From NCBI RefSeq assembly GCF_036884655.1, contig NC_088339.1, positions 27,609,501-27,673,500 of the forward strand: DNA of 64,000 bases, written 5' to 3'. The stretch comes from Musa acuminata AAA Group (lineage: Eukaryota > Streptophyta > Magnoliopsida > Zingiberales > Musaceae). A program made the position numbers and the translations under genes. The notes beneath the pieces were generated by a model that ran no database searches, was not told the origin of the DNA, and saw only the letters and a list, made by a program, of their open reading frames with translations. Every line of letters begins with the position of its first letter. Position 1 is the stretch's first letter. Below are positions 35,373 to 50,200 of this stretch, piece after piece.

Positions 35373-38300
35373 CTAGCTTGCATTTCCGTCACCTGGCACG
35401 ACGGGAGAGCTGCTACCGTTCTTCTTCGAGCTACTGAACTGGCTTGTCACACTTTTACCCATGAACTTCCCAGCTTTGCTCAGACCACCGCCAACAGCAC
35501 CAAGGCCACTTCCTACCAACCCAACACCAGCGCCGAGCCCTGATCCAACTAGACCGACGCCTGCTCCAATGCCCGTGCCGACCAAGCCCACACCTGCTCC
35601 AAGGCCTGTACCGACCAACCCAACCCCTGAGCCAACCAAGGAGGCCGCCCCACCAAGCGCGTCCATTGTGCTCCCAATAAGCCCAGCTTCCTTCATCTTC
35701 CTCCTCTCCTCCAAAATCCTCTTCTCTGCTTCCAGTGCTGCTTGCTGTTCCTCTTCGGTGAATGGATGGTATAGTACCTGAGGATCATCAGAAACATCAT
35801 CACAGATGACCCAGGGTCACAAACAAGTACAAGGAGATTATTAGAATGCTTTATGTAGCATAATTATTTTTTTCTTCAAAAGACTAATGAACATAGTATG
35901 TATGATCAGACAAAGGAAGATATTAAAACAAACCAGTAATACTACAGATGGCACAAAATTCTGCACATGATATAATTATAACTGTTTGTTTCAGATTTTA
36001 ATAAAATTGTAAAGTTCTTTTTTGTAATTTCTTTTTGACCTACAAGGGATATAGAACAGTATGGTTAGGTTATAATTTGTTCGAAAAGAAGAGTTGAAAA
36101 ATGCATGTTACAGAAACTAGTGCTTATGGCAGTCCAGTAAAATTCTCATCCTTTGATCCAACCAACCTATTTGAGGTTCACCATAAAGACCCAACTCTTT
36201 TACCTGAATGTCATAATCCTGCAACTGACGGATATAAATGATACAAATATGCTCACCCAACATAAGCAATATACAAACACTAAACTATGCTGTTCTCCCC
36301 GTGTACCGTACTGCGTTCATGTTATGGAAGCAAAAATTGTGGTGGCATGGTTGAAATATATCATGTCACCAAGTTGTCCATGCACACCACACTTAACCAT
36401 GATGGAGGTGCCAACATATGCTTCAGCTAAATTTCGGCGTATGTGCACAAGGGCATGCCCACAGGCACAGCATGAATTGCATCAACAAGTGCAGCACAGA
36501 ATCATACCAACCACCACCGTGTGCATGCCAAAAAGGCATCAGCATACTCCCTACCATGAAATGAAAATCCTGAATCCCAAAAGCCATTGCATAACGACAT
36601 ACAATTCATAAATCCATTCTTCAATTGGACTTGTTTAGCCTGAAGTTTCCTGGACAACACATAATACTGAAAACTCTTTTCTAACATGGTAACAAACGCT
36701 TATGATATGAAGAATATAATATCATGACATTGATTGTCATAATTGAAGAGAGCAACAAGTGGAAAAGCATCTAAAAATTCACAGACCTTTATTGTAAGGG
36801 ACCCTCTGTCCTTCTTATCCTTAACCTTTAGTGTATCTAGTGATGCAAGCAAACTTAGCTCAATTTCCTTTGAGATTTCAGGTTCCAATTCATTCAAAGA
36901 TAACTTTGCAATGCCCATTTTCTTATCCTGCTGAATCTTGTCTTCATCATAAACCTGTAAAATGATCCAGTAACCATTAATCTAAATTGGTTTCTACTAC
37001 AAAGAGGAAAGTGTTTCTTTTAGTACAAGAAAGTGCTGAATCATGAAGGATTATCAAGAATAGCTAAATTAAAGCAAATTGGAAAAGCCGATAAGGTCCA
37101 TTTATAGGCATTATGGAAGATTAATTACTCTTGTTCGCTTTGACTTTTCTAAGATTGATGATTGTACAGTTGTAACTTGATTTGGCTGTTCCAGAACTTG
37201 ACCATCACATCCTAACCAGAACTAGTGGCTTGGGGCTAAGGATGTTGGTAGTTGGTACATCACATCTTGGGCAGCAGGTCAGGATGGGGAGGATTGACCT
37301 ACAACCCAAACTGAGCCAAAAATATTACATTTGAACTAGCAGCACCAAGATTAATCCATGGTTGTCAACTGAGTCATATCAATTCAAAGAGTCATTTTAT
37401 ATTGAAAAAACTGAGGTCCACTAATGCTAAGTAATTTTCAGTGTAAAAATAATGCAGCTACCACACAAATCAACCAAGAAACTGATCCTTTTCCTTTTCA
37501 AATACAATTATACATACTGCAACAGAGGGTAGGACAACAATAAGATTAAAGCCAGAGATGAGAGGTAACAAACTGTCTCACACTAGTGGATAATTCTAAT
37601 GATAAATGCATTTGAGGATTAGAAAGATATCATGAAATTGTCAAGTGGGATGAATGCCAATGTGAAGCAATAAGCCGAGTTTACAAAAACATTCCACAGA
37701 ACACCAAAGGACATGTTGGATACTTCAAAATGTATATCATTTTAGTTGTTTCTTTTAAGTCAAAATTAAACTGTTTTGCCCTATAGGAAAAAAAAAATCT
37801 AATTTTAATATATTCAAGATGCATCAGTCATGGGTTCAAAAGTCCAAATAAATAGTAAGGATTTACTTTCAAATTTTATTTATATATTTTTCTATTATAG
37901 ATCATATTAACAAAACAACAACATTCATTACTATGCAAAACCACTTTGACATATTTTTAAAAAATTGAAACAACATTATTAATCAAATCATTCATGTTTA
38001 GAACAAAAAAAAAAGGAAAAGGAAAACGATCTCCAAAAAGAATCAATTATGAAGGCTTATTCAAAAAAATCTCCAAAATTTTCTTGACCATTAAAAAAAT
38101 GAAAGACTTCTGCTATAAAATGATGACATATAATAGCTAAAACAGAAGAAAGATTATCATCACCTCAATACAGCATCCAACCCTACAATCTGTGATAGGA
38201 TATTTATCCATGTAGTAGGTACATATCCATAAACTGGATGATTTGGAACTTTTGACCATAGGTTTTGAATATTAAGTAGCATTCAAATTTCCACAATAAG

Positions 38301-41300
38301 GGCGACTTACAATGTGAACATTAAAAGTGAACCTTTTCTTTATTGAAGCTTTTGAACACATCTTCTGTTATTCATGTTGTCACAAATTGCTGCATAATGT
38401 ATTCTATACTATCTACCAGAAATTATTATTTTTTCTACTAAACATGTCCATTTCTCCTTTTCACCTCCTTGAGGAATTGGAGCTCAGATGTGCATCTGTA
38501 TCAAATGCTCTCTTCTGTACTTTGCAATGAGCTAAAATCTTAAAATTAAAGAAACGAGAGATTCAACAATGTACCTCAAAGATAATAGATTGTGTTTCCT
38601 TGTCTTCAGCAATCAGTTCAACAGTTTCATTCCATACAGGATTAAGATTGTCATCAACAACCTTTGTTTTAACCTTGAACATGGGGCGGACATATAAAAC
38701 CACATATGGATCAGATTTTCCAACTAATTCCAGATTCTTTAGATTATTTGCTTTCACTACGGTCACTGTGAGCTTTCCCTGTGGTTTAAGCTCTAGTTCA
38801 CTGCACAACAGAGCAAGCAAATTACAAGATCATTCCAACAGGGAGCTTAATAAGCATAAAATGTTAAAAGAGGTAAAAACATAGCAAAACAAAAGGATAG
38901 CCCAGTTCTCTGTACAAACTTAGAAAATGTGCCATTTATATGTAGGTTGTCTTATAAAAAAAAAACAAGCAACCATGTGGAGATCCCTTAGGTATAAAGG
39001 GTCTAAAGGATGAGAATTTAAAAAGAATCACTTCAAGGAGTAATATTTGCCTAAGTAGAGGTTAAAGAGTCAATAATACCGCCACACGTGATATGATTAG
39101 TGATTTAGCTTAGCTAGTAAATGTTAGCAAAATGAAAAAAAAAATAAAACTTTTAAAGCAAAATACCAAATTATATACTTGATTCATCATTCTATAAATA
39201 CATGTTATAGATGGTCGATAGACAGTAACTCTCATACTCAAACTTTATAGATATTGATACAATTAGCAAACCAAAATTCCAGCAACACAATTGTTTCAAT
39301 CTTTAATAAATTTCACAAGATAATAAATTTGACTGATAATACCATAAATAGAACATTCATATATTAAACTGAATTTACAAAAGAAAATTCGACAAGCAAT
39401 TGTTGAAAGTTCAGTTTAACAAAATCCGATTAGTTGTGTGCCTCCAAAGAAGAATCTTGATAAAAGCCTGGAAGGTAGCATGAAATAAGCTTTAAAATGT
39501 ACCCCAAAAATCATTTAATATCATAGTAATTCCAGTCTCTTGAGTTCATAGCAACCAAATAACCCTAAATAGTCCCTCCAAAGGAAATAATATACTCTGA
39601 AAGACAGAAGACATTTGAAGATGGTAAGAAAAACTTTGTAAGATCAGCTTAAATGATGTTTGAAACATATAAACCATTCACTGTATTCAAACTGAAATAG
39701 CATGATTAAAGTAGGAAGAACATAAATAGTTACCTAGTATTGACATCTACACCACCGAGTGGAACAACAATTCTGTGGGGCCATTCAAGCATGTCGGAAA
39801 CTATTGAGTTCACAGTATCCTACATAACAAGGTTCAAAGTAATTTAGATAGTCATTGAACACAAACTTGCAAATGAAACTTTTACAGCTATGATCAGTTT
39901 AAACTTACATCAATCATGTCTGAAAGCCCCGGAATAGCAGTAAGACTCCCTCCCACAGCCTTCAATGTATAATCTATTCTGGGCTTTGGCTGAAAGGAAA
40001 AGATTGTAGTTGTTGTAGGTATTGAAGGCCAAAAAGCTCGAAGCATCATTGCTTTCCAGAAAAGTTTCCAGACAAACAATTGAAAATTTATGTAAACTTA
40101 TTGCAGATGCCAGAGACAAAGATCGAAACCTGCTAGTTGAGCATATAAGTTATTCTGAAACATTAGTTAGTCATCTATGATGAGAAAGGGCTTAAAATAT
40201 GACGATCCTTTTGTAACAATGACCACCTATTATAGCCGAATATCTTTTGCATATGTCCAGTCATCTACCTAACATCAATAATCTACCAATTTCTTTCTTG
40301 CGTAAGACCAACTCTAACATCACGCATTGAACCTACTTCTACACTAATTTCTTCATCGTATAAGATCAGCCCTGACAACATATATTGAACTTCCCTAGGC
40401 CACAGGTCAGTAGGAGCCTCATGCAGTGGAATATCTTTAATTACACAATTAGCATTAACAGTATTAGCATTCCTGATGTAAATTTTAAGTTTAAGAATGA
40501 AATTTAGGGGGACAAATGACCATTTCAATTTTCAATAAAGTAACATGGATTTCTGAAATGGGACATCGTCTAAATGCTAATAAATAGTATAGTCACTGTC
40601 TGCAACTTTTTCAATGTTTACATAGATACTAGCACTGGAGGTACTAAAAATGTTTTGCAACCTACAAAGATAACAAAGATCATTTAAAAGTGGCCAAAAA
40701 CTATAGCTGATTCAAAACATCATGATTGCACAGCTTTTCTTGGTATGTCACAACATGTATTGGGAAAAACTATGCGACTTTAAGCTATGACATCAACAAT
40801 CAATAGATGTATTAATGATTCATCTGAATAGCAGATAAGCAAAAGTAGAAATTGAATGGCATTTTAGTGGCTTCAAGATGGTATAGTTTGATTCCATAGT
40901 TAATGATTAAATTTCAAATTTTCAAATTACAGCAGTGAATTGGTATTATGACTCCTTTGCACAGAACAAGATTTACCAGACAAAAAATTCTGTCTCCTCT
41001 TTGCTTAACTCATTCTAATCAACTAATGAAATCACAATGAACTGAAGAATTTAAAAGAAAATTTTGTTTGATACTCACATTATATGTGAATGTATCCCTT
41101 ATCGATTGATGCATATTAAAAGCTTTGAGCAATTGAGCATATACCAAACTTTCATAAAAACTTGGTTTTCTTCATTCATAAGAAGTTTATAAAAAAATAA
41201 GGGAAAACATATAAGTCGATATCAGTAAAAATTTGAATAACTAAAAGCCAATAATTCTAAACATACCTCAGCAAGAAGTGCTACAACAACAGCAGAAATG

Positions 41301-44300
41301 CAGGGTATCTCTTCAGAAAGTTGAAAAATGACACGTATTACAGTAAAGACCTGAAGATCCTTCAACTACAACCATAAAAATTAAGTAGAATGTAAATCTC
41401 ATCTGCACCAAACTGTCAATCAAGCACAACACAATTTCTACTAGAACACATGAATATCAAGTAATGGAAATTCAATAAAACCAAAACATAATACAATTCT
41501 AGGTTTTTGCTTCTATATTACAACCAAACAAACTAACCTGAATAGGCAGGGAAGCAACAAGTGCTTCAACTGCAAGAATTATGCTCAGATCTCCACCCCA
41601 TCGGAAATCAATATCCATTATAATTTGTCCTTTCTTGAGGCTTTGAACTCGGATGCCTTTGGAAAATATAAATACATCAAATACACCGTAAAATATGATA
41701 GGCAAACCAGCTATTCTATAAAAACTATAGTCATGACAGAATCATAGTTTTCTCATTCATAATTAAAACAGAAAACATCACAGTAGTTACATGTGAGAAA
41801 AAAAGAGAATACATATTCTAGAACTCCGAACTAATTCAATGAAACAACAACATTATAATTGATGTCACTAAATGCAAACCAAGAAGTAACAAACAGGCAA
41901 AAGATACTGATTCCCTGCACCAAGAAGAGGCAGATAGGCAAAAGACACTGACTCTGTAGCTAGTTAGCTGAACCAAGAAGCTTAAAAACAGTAAAAGCAT
42001 ATCCCATAAATCTCGGATCTTCCATAAGAAAAAACTAAAACAAGAAGCATAAATCACAAACATTATAAGCCAGTGGGAGATAGTAATTTAAGATAAGAGC
42101 ATTCTACTAAAGCTGAATTAATGTATTAGCAATAGCCATACATATGCTAGGAACCAAGCTTAAATGGACAGATTGCTACACTCCTGCAAGGGTTGCAATT
42201 TTCAACATGTGCTCTTGAAGCCTAGAAAACAGTCATATATACCCTTTCAAGCATGCATAAAACCATTTTTAACCTATGACATTATTTCATATCACTTCTT
42301 TGTGAAGAGAAGAATCTTAACGGTTTGCCAAAACATAAACAATATATAATATTTCATTGCAGAAGTCAACAAAAATAACAATATGAACATCATATTTTGA
42401 GTAATCAGACAAAGACACAATACAATAAGATCATTTTAACCTATTAAGCACCAGCAAAGTTATATCAGTGAACAATCACAGGCACAATTCGTTGAAGTTA
42501 CACCAGTCAAGGACTGCATACTCGGTACTGCTTCCTATACGAACCTTCAATTTTTGGTGGCACATTTCCAAGTGATAGCTTGCTGAACTTTAGCGAAGAT
42601 ATTCCTGGTGGTCGATAGTCATCCAGTAATGGTTCGACTGTATCCTTGATTACCATTGTTGCTGCCTAAGACCATATAAAATTTACAAAGTTAGCTTGCA
42701 AGCAGAATTGTTAGATCAATTTAACTTACTATTGGCTCAAAAATAAGGATAAATGTGCAAAGACCGCATCTCTTATAGCTTACTGGCATGAAGAAACTGC
42801 CTCAAACCTATCATAAACTGATCCACACCTAAAGAGCAATTAGACTAAGTTCACATTAACTCCAAAATTTTGAACCTTGTTTAGCACCAAGGATAACAAT
42901 ATAATGAAGTTAAAGAATGAAAGCTGTAAGAGTTTAAATACTGCATGTTTGTGGTTGGTTCTATGCACTTATATTTGTTTCTTTGTGAACATATACTCCC
43001 TTGGCAATACCATTTAAAAATTTATTTGCTCACACAACAATTTAACTGGCACTATAATATGGACATGAACTCATTAATGTGTTTCTCTTTCATATCTATT
43101 TCCATGTTTCCAAATTCCCGGATTTTAAGTCAATAGTCATCAGGCATATACATATACAAGTGCCAACATACAGAGAGCAAGTTTCGATTTCACATACAAA
43201 ATTTTCTTGTTTCAGCCCTCAGAAAAAAAAGTAAATAATTAGATAATAAGTGCATATAGAAAGAATGAGAATGGAGGTAGCTAACCTCCAAATAACCTCT
43301 CATAAATAGAAAGCAAAATAGGTTGATGAATTCAGAGCTTACAACAGAGGTACAATAATAACTAGGAAATGTAGCTTAGCTTACATCTGCAATAAAAGGC
43401 CACAGTTTAGCCAACATCTTGTTTAGCCATTTCACCTGTAGGAGCCATAAACAAGAAAAAGTCATTATCAAAGTCAATAAACGAAAAAAAAAAACCAGAT
43501 AATATGTACAATGGGATGATGTGTGAGAAAATACACATACTTTACAAGGACTCTTTTCTGCAATAAGTAGCCCCCTTTTCAAGGCAAGGCTAGAAATACC
43601 AGTTTATTTTATTCAAATAATGAAATAATTGCAAGTAAGAAGAAAAATAACAAGTGAAAAATAGGGGAGGAAGAAAAGGATATAGGAATAGAAAAGCAGA
43701 CAATCCTGATGTGGCAAAGACAGATGCAAGGAATGCCAAAATCCTCAAAGGTCGGTCAATTCTTTACACAGATCCTAGTTTTCAGAAGGGAGAATTCACT
43801 GGCATCTTCTTTTGATACAGATAATTTTTTTTAAAAAAAATTCATGCCTACTGTATCAAATAGTCCAACCTCCCTTCAAGCTGATGAATGAGATACAACG
43901 TGTACATATAACAGCCATTGTTTTGAGTTAGCCCGTGTCAAGAGAATTTAAAATATCAATCTATCTAATTATATTGTGGCATCAAAAAGTTAAATCCATC
44001 CTTTACGATCAAAATTACAAAAAAAAATTCTTTTGTCTATACTTATTCTGTGAGCTACTTCTCACTGTTGTTGTAATTTAGCATCCCATGTATACTCTAG
44101 TTTTCAATTTCATCTGTTTTACCCTTATAATCTGCAAACATTATATATTCCAGAGACCATTCAAACCTTTTATGAATAGATTGCTTGACTATTTCAGAAT
44201 ACTATTACAAACCTATCCTTAGATACCTAAAATGACTAAAACTATCCATGCCACATAAAAAAATCAGCGAAATACAGAGTGAGGATCACATTGCACTAAC

Positions 44301-45761
44301 CTGTTCGTATAAAGGGAATGAAACCCATTCAGGATAATTGTCACCACAAAGTTTCTTCAGATCATCTCTGCTCAAAGACCCTAGAAGCTTTATATCAGCA
44401 GCCTGAAGAGAAGGAAATGTAAGAAACAGCATATAGCCAACCTTTTCAATTCCTAGACTATTTTATGTTAAGAAGCATAATGGTCTTTATGTAAACGATC
44501 ATAACACCGATACAGAGCTACAATATGTATACAAATCTATATCAAGATACCATATAGTCATATTCCAATGTAGACATAACATAGACACACCTATGAGCGC
44601 AAATATAAATCTATACCAATATATCAAATATTCATACCCAGATGGAGACATAACATAGACACCTATGGGTGCAAACCAGGGGTAAAAGTTAGGCTGCTTT
44701 CCATAACCAAGTTGTGGCATCTAAGTGACCCAAAGAACTAGGTGAAGAAATAGAATGTTTGATCAAGAGGATTTTGTCAAATTAGGGTATGGTCAGTAAT
44801 AAAACTTTATTTGTGTTAAACAAAAAAACAAATTTAACCAGAAATTGCAATCAAAATAAAAGTTCGATGTTATTGTTAGGTTGATATTAAACCATTTCTA
44901 AGCTCCTTTCATTCTAAATTATACCACACTTGAATTGCATCGAATTTACAGAAATAAGCTGCAAAGAGTCACAACCAAAAGATCATAATAAAAAATCGTA
45001 ACCTTTAATTTCATTTGACTTATGTACAGTTGGATTGTTGCCAGAAAACAATTCAGGTCAAACGCACACTCGTTCAGTCAAAAAAGTTCCAAGTTATAAT
45101 CCTAGTCAACCTGCAAGCCCTAATTCCAGATTGTTGCCAGTAATAAAACTTTATTTGTGTTAAACAAAAAACAAATTTAACCAGAAATTGCAATCAAAAT
45201 AAAAGTTCGATGTTATTGTTAGGGTGCTATTAAACCATTTCTATGCTCCTTTCATTCTAAATTATACCACACTTGAATTGCATGGAATTTACAGAAATAA
45301 GCTGCAAAGAGTCACAACCAAAAGATCATAATAAAAAATCGTAACCTTTAATTTCATTTGACTTATGTACAGTTGGATTGTTGCCAGAAAACAATTCAGG
45401 TCAAACGCACACTCGTTCAGTCAAAAAAGTTCCAAGTTATAATCCTAGTCAACCTGCAAGCCCTAATTCCAGTGTCAATCTTAGTTCAATTGGCAACCAT
45501 CTAAACTAGATCCGAAAGAGCCTGATCAGAACATCGCGCAAATCAAGCATCCCAACAGTAGTATGGCAACTTCCCATGCAAACATTAGGTCAAGAAAATG
45601 GGCAAACAAGAACCGACCAAGAAAAGTAAATGTCAAAAATAAAAGAAATCTCGCACCTTAAGGATGCGTTTAGTGCTGCGGCGTCTCATCATCCGACTCC
45701 AACCGGCCATCAACGCAATCCCCACCAGCGCCCCCATGACCAAACCAGAGATCAGCCCCAT
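35373..45761 (-). CDS. CLB1: Plant synaptotagmin CLB1/NTMC2T4 type (TM-SMP-C2)
   Basis: Exons on the minus strand: 45761-45657, 44402-44301, 43435-43385, 42665-42545, 41656-41538, 41365-41267, 39989-39909, 39819-39734, 38800-38575, 36954-36787 and 35777-35373, giving 520 aa. An N-terminal membrane anchor spans about residues 1-22 (MGLISGLVMGALVGIALMAG). The lipid-transfer SMP domain spans about 66-250 (WGGDLSII, IPCISAVVVALLAEPKPRIDYT is the family core). One C2 domain spans about 262-365 (VGKSDPYVVLYV, NLNPVWNET). Ca2+-loop acidic residues remain at SDP and YDED, while the first loop has NLE in place of an Asp. The tail carries 11-residue Gly-rich repeats. The family tethers ER to plasma membrane and moves lipids; Arabidopsis CLB1 (also called SYT7) is linked to stress responses. 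Intron 1 has a recent tandem duplication. The gene is divergent from PGRL1. Confidence 0.95.
35484..35642 (-). repeat. Coding minisatellite, 33-bp units (11-residue Gly-rich repeat)
   Basis: Residues 432-484 of the synaptotagmin repeat the pattern LGAGVGLVGSG four to five times with small changes (VGSGVGLVGTG, IGAGVGLVGSG). The DNA repeats with a 33-bp period but with many synonymous differences, so the protein pattern is kept by selection more than by recent slippage. It is followed by a KAGKFMGK basic stretch. Confidence 0.9.
44794..45472. repeat. Tandem duplication, unit about 344 bp, in CLB1 intron 1
   Basis: The first copy runs from CAGTAATAAAACTTTATTTG at 44794 to CCCTAATTCCAG at about 45128. 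The second runs from the same start at 45138 to about 45472. Only a few substitutions and a one-base length change in an A run separate them. The repeat lies between coding exons 1 and 2 of the synaptotagmin gene and does not change its coding sequence. Confidence 0.92.
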
Positions 45762-47247
45762 GTCGCCTCCGGCCCTCTTTCCGCTCCTCTCTTCTCCTGC
45801 AACACTGATCCCGGTCGCAAGAAAGCTGCCTCTCAAACGAGAAAGGATTCCATTCAGCACTACTGGCGCATCCGATCCCGCGCTAAGAAGAAACCGAACG
45901 GAATCGGAGGTTACAAATCGACCCAAGCAAAGAGAGAGTGACGGAGAAGAAGAAGAAGAAAAGAAGCAAGAAATCCGAGAGGGTCACAAGAACGAGGGAG
46001 ACGAGACGACTGTGTGTGAGTTGTACGGGACCCACCTCAGAAAACGAGAGGTCACGCACTCAAGCTATTATCCTTCCAAATTAATCGAATTTTGTATTTA
46101 TTATCACATATTTCCTTCTACAAGTAAAAAACTTACATATATATACACGCACATTAATGTGGTTAATTTGTATCAATTAATCAATTAAAACTATTAGTCA
46201 ATATTAACAACGGAAGCGCTAATTTAAAGTTGTTAAATATTTTTAAATATCCGTAATTATATATTTAATTGTATTTAAATATATATATATAACTCAAATT
46301 TAGACAGATAAATACAAAAATCATATATAAGATCTTACTAAAGGAATAGATCGCTTGCATCAGCCAATGAGAAGGTGCCAAAGATGGGCTCCTCCGATGA
46401 AATTGGGTCAATGTCTGCAAAAGAGGCAACGGATGTCCTTAATCCATCACTTAGATATATATCCTAACTTTTAAATATGATTAAATATTTTACTTTTATA
46501 AATATATAAAAGTAAGGGATGACAATCATGTTGAATAAACCATCTCTTATATATCATCAAAAAATTGATTTTGAATTGGGTGATTATAATTACTATCGAA
46601 ATTTTATCATGTGTTATTTAACATGGATAATTTTTTTATATTTATAATATTTTTTGATATTATGATTTTTAATATTTTAAACTTTTTACTATATATTCTT
46701 AATATATTTATAAGAACTAAGCTTTACGGAACACCATAATGCTCGTCGCCAGCATCATATCCATATCTAAAGAGCAAATTGAGAGGATGAGTTTAAAATC
46801 AGTTTTAATAAGAATAATTATAGATTATTTTTATAATTAGTTATCTTTAACATTTCGATTCCTAGAATAAAAAATAAGATTAAATATTTTACTTTTATAA
46901 GTATATATATCCTAACTTTTAAATATGCATAAGACTGAGATGCTAAAGGGCTAATCTATAATTAGCCTACCTTAATATGATCAAATTAATTTTCGATATA
47001 TAATTTTATTAAAAATATCGACGGTCGAGATTGAAAGATGACATGGATGGACGGTTGGAGGTGCGCGGGAAGAGAGCGTCAAAACAACAGCAGATTCGCA
47101 ACCAAATACGGTATCAGTGCGCCTCTCGTCCTCCACAGGTTGCGTCCACCCCACACTCCTTATCTCTCCCGGTAATCCCCTCGACGCCAAGATGGACGCC
47201 CTCATCGTCGCATCGCCCACAAAGCACCCGAGATCGCTCGAGCCGAG
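45762..47247. promoter_or_regulatory. Shared upstream region of divergent CLB1 and PGRL1 genes
   Basis: The 1.5 kb between the start codons of the minus-strand synaptotagmin and plus-strand PGRL1 holds both promoters. 45762-46080 is GC-rich and purine-rich and should contain the synaptotagmin 5' UTR. 46080-46980 is very AT-rich and includes a transposon end (46868-46966), and the phrase ATCCTAACTTTTAAATATG occurs at about 46462 and 46909. 46990-47247 is the GC-rich PGRL1 leader. No discrete operator can be named from the sequence alone. Confidence 0.55.
46868..46966. mobile_element. Right-end fragment of the long-inverted-repeat element family
   Basis: The segment GATTAAATATTTTACTTTTATAA ... 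GAGATGCTAAAGGG ... TATAATTAGC matches, in reverse complement, the left end of the copy at 63801 (GCTAATTA, TAGTATCTC, AAAGTAAAATATTTAAT). It also matches the right end of the copy at 5866-6515 (GGGATGCTAAAGAG, TAATTAGC). A matching left end was not found, so it is a remnant. It sits about 280 bp upstream of the PGRL1 start codon. Confidence 0.6.
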
Positions 47248-50200
47248 ATGGCGACCGAGATGGCCTGCCTGTCGTCGCTCCTCTCCCCTCGCCGCCCTGT
47301 TCTCCCATCCTCCTCTCCTCCCCTCTGCTCCGCTCGCGGCCGTCGTGCCTTCGCGCCCCCGCTTCGGTCCCGCTGCAATCGCGGCCTCGAAAGGCTCTCG
47401 CTGAGATTTAGGGCGACAGCCGACCAGCAAGGTTAGTGCTCTTGAGTGGATAAAGAAGTGGATATCACCATTTCTTGATTTTTTTATACAATAAGTTGAT
47501 GAATAGGTTCCGTGATTTCTCACATTCAGATCTGGTTACAGGTCAGGTTCAGGATGATGAGATCGTTGACGGCAAAATCCTACAGTACTGCAGCATAGAC
47601 AAGAAAGACAAGAAGACACTAGGAGAGCTTGAACAAGAATTCCTGCAAGCTCTACAAGTACTTCTACATCGTTATACACATCATCATACGATCGATCAAC
47701 TTCTGTAATTGTTGTGCATCGACTAGTTTTATTTTGGTAACCTTTTCCTTCTCCTGGACACAGTCATTCTACTATGATAAGAAGGCGATCATGTCAAATG
47801 AGGAATTCGATAATCTTAAGGAAGAGCTAATGTGGGAAGGAAGCAGTGTGGTCATGCTGAGTATGTCATTCGTCTTCTATCTCGTTCTGCAAGTCTTTTC
47901 ACTCTTTTGGTTGCTGGTTATCTCTGTTCGGCTTGAAGAATGCGGTGGCTTTTGCTTTAATGATTGTTAACAGGTCCAGATGAACAGAAGCTTTTGGAAG
48001 CTTCGATGGCTTACGTGTCTGGAAACCCCATAATGACAGATGCTGAATTCGATGAGTTGAAGCTGCGATTGAAGGTTCACTTGCATAATCTTATGTTCTA
48101 TCCATTTTAGATGCAATAGAACTAACAAATGGAAAATTAAATTTTTAAATAACATCAAGATATTAAAGGGCTTCCCAACACATGAACCTCTCACTAATGC
48201 AATTGTTTGAACTCTTTGCTTGTGTTTTGGAAAAAAATTGCTCAACTCGACTTCTTTACATTTTTACACTTCGCTAAATGTGTTCTCATTCATAGTTAGT
48301 GTACTCTAACTGTCATAACTTAAGAAAAACTTTAGAAGACACTGATTATTTTAATTTTAGTAGTGGTACTTGTATCAGAATCTTACATGATCAGTATCTA
48401 CCTAGCTATATTGTATGCTACACTTTGTTCCACCAATGAAAATGATATGTTGATACTGACACATATGTAAGATGGTCTAGTATGCTGTTGGATTGGCATT
48501 GTACAGTCATTGTGGTCAGTATGCCTTGATACTCAAAATCATGAATTGAATTTTTTTTTTTTATAAAATTATGATAACAGCTATTTCAAAGAAATAAAAG
48601 AGCTCTAATATATCAACCGAGTCAACTGCAGTTATGCATACCATATTTTTATGTTTTGAATTCACTCTATGAATTTTACAACAAAAAAATATCTTTGTTG
48701 TACAGAAATTTGTCTCCCTCTTCTCTTGTTTCTTATACTTCGTAATTATTTTCTCATATCTTATAGAAAGAAGGAAGTGATATTGTACAAGAGGGTCCAC
48801 GATGCAGTCTTCGTAGCAGAAAGGTATATTCAGTTTTTCCTTTGTAATCAGATAATAGTTTTGTTAATCACCAAATCCTGTATATTTTTAGTTGTTATAG
48901 AAAACAATTTGTTCCCTGGTTTCTTTTATTTTGAATGTGTAGATTGTTGCAGGTCCTATCATGTTTCATCATAAGCTTGATATACAGTAAGCGTTGAGTG
49001 TTCAGTTATTTCTTTAAACAATAATGAATAGTGTCACTGATATGGCTCCTTAAGTGGATCCCACAAATTTCATTTCATCTTAATTTCTTATTTTCTTCTT
49101 TTTTCTTCCACATATGTTGGTGAGATCATAATCTTAAGAATCCTATACATTCAACCATGGTTTAAATTTTGGTATTGGTACCTGGCTGGATTGGTACGAG
49201 CAGCAGCAAGCAGCAAGTGGCACGAGAGATAGAGGTATTAAAAGCTAAGAAGACAGCAATAGCTGTCAAATTATGAAAAAGAACTAGAACAATGTGTGGG
49301 TTTATCACCTAGTTTCTGCAGTTATTGAGTAGTAACCTACAAACTGGACCAGACTAGGTGAAAAGCACTGGCTCATATGCCAGTACCACTTGGTATATAC
49401 AAAGTCACAGTGAGATTCTGAACCATGCATTCAATGTTGATTAACAATCCACCAGAGGTGGTAGTTTGTTCTATAAAGGATTGTGTAGCTGCAACATCTT
49501 TTAAAGAAATTGTATAAAAGAATAGCTATTTTGCTTATGATTTCATTCAAGGGAAAACTGGAGTTCTAATGGGTTATAATTAAGAAGAACAACCTTAGAC
49601 ATCGATGATTGCTATTAAGTTGAAATACATCAATTTTAATGATCATATGCAGTTAGCATTTATAAAGTAGTTGTGGTTAATTGGTTATATATGCTGCCTT
49701 GAAATTAATTTGGTGGAAAAGAGAATTAGTGGTGGAAGTAATTTTATCCTTGCTACAGAATTCTCTTTTCTTGCATCTAGCCTTTCGAGGACCATCAAAT
49801 AGTTGAGGAAGACAGCTTTTGGTCCTCCATTGAACTATCAAATAAGATATAATAAGAAGATAACAAATAAGATTTTTACTGCTAATATCTAAATTCTTGT
49901 ACAATATGCAATGGACAACCTAGAGAAATGGTGTTGGGCTCAGAAATGTTGAGATCAGCTAGATTTATAGTGGTTTGTGATCTTCACTGTTAACTAGCAG
50001 TGAATAAATTTCATGAAGGATATATCTTGTTATTTGTGCAGGTTTATAGTGACTTGAGTGTTGACTACTTCAAGATGTTCCTGCTGAATGTTCCTGCAGC
50101 TGTTATTGCTCTTACACTGTGAGTGATAACTGTCCACATAGTGTATGTCAGTTTATAATAACCGAGTGTACCCATATCTCGAAAGTGCTTGAAGATATTA

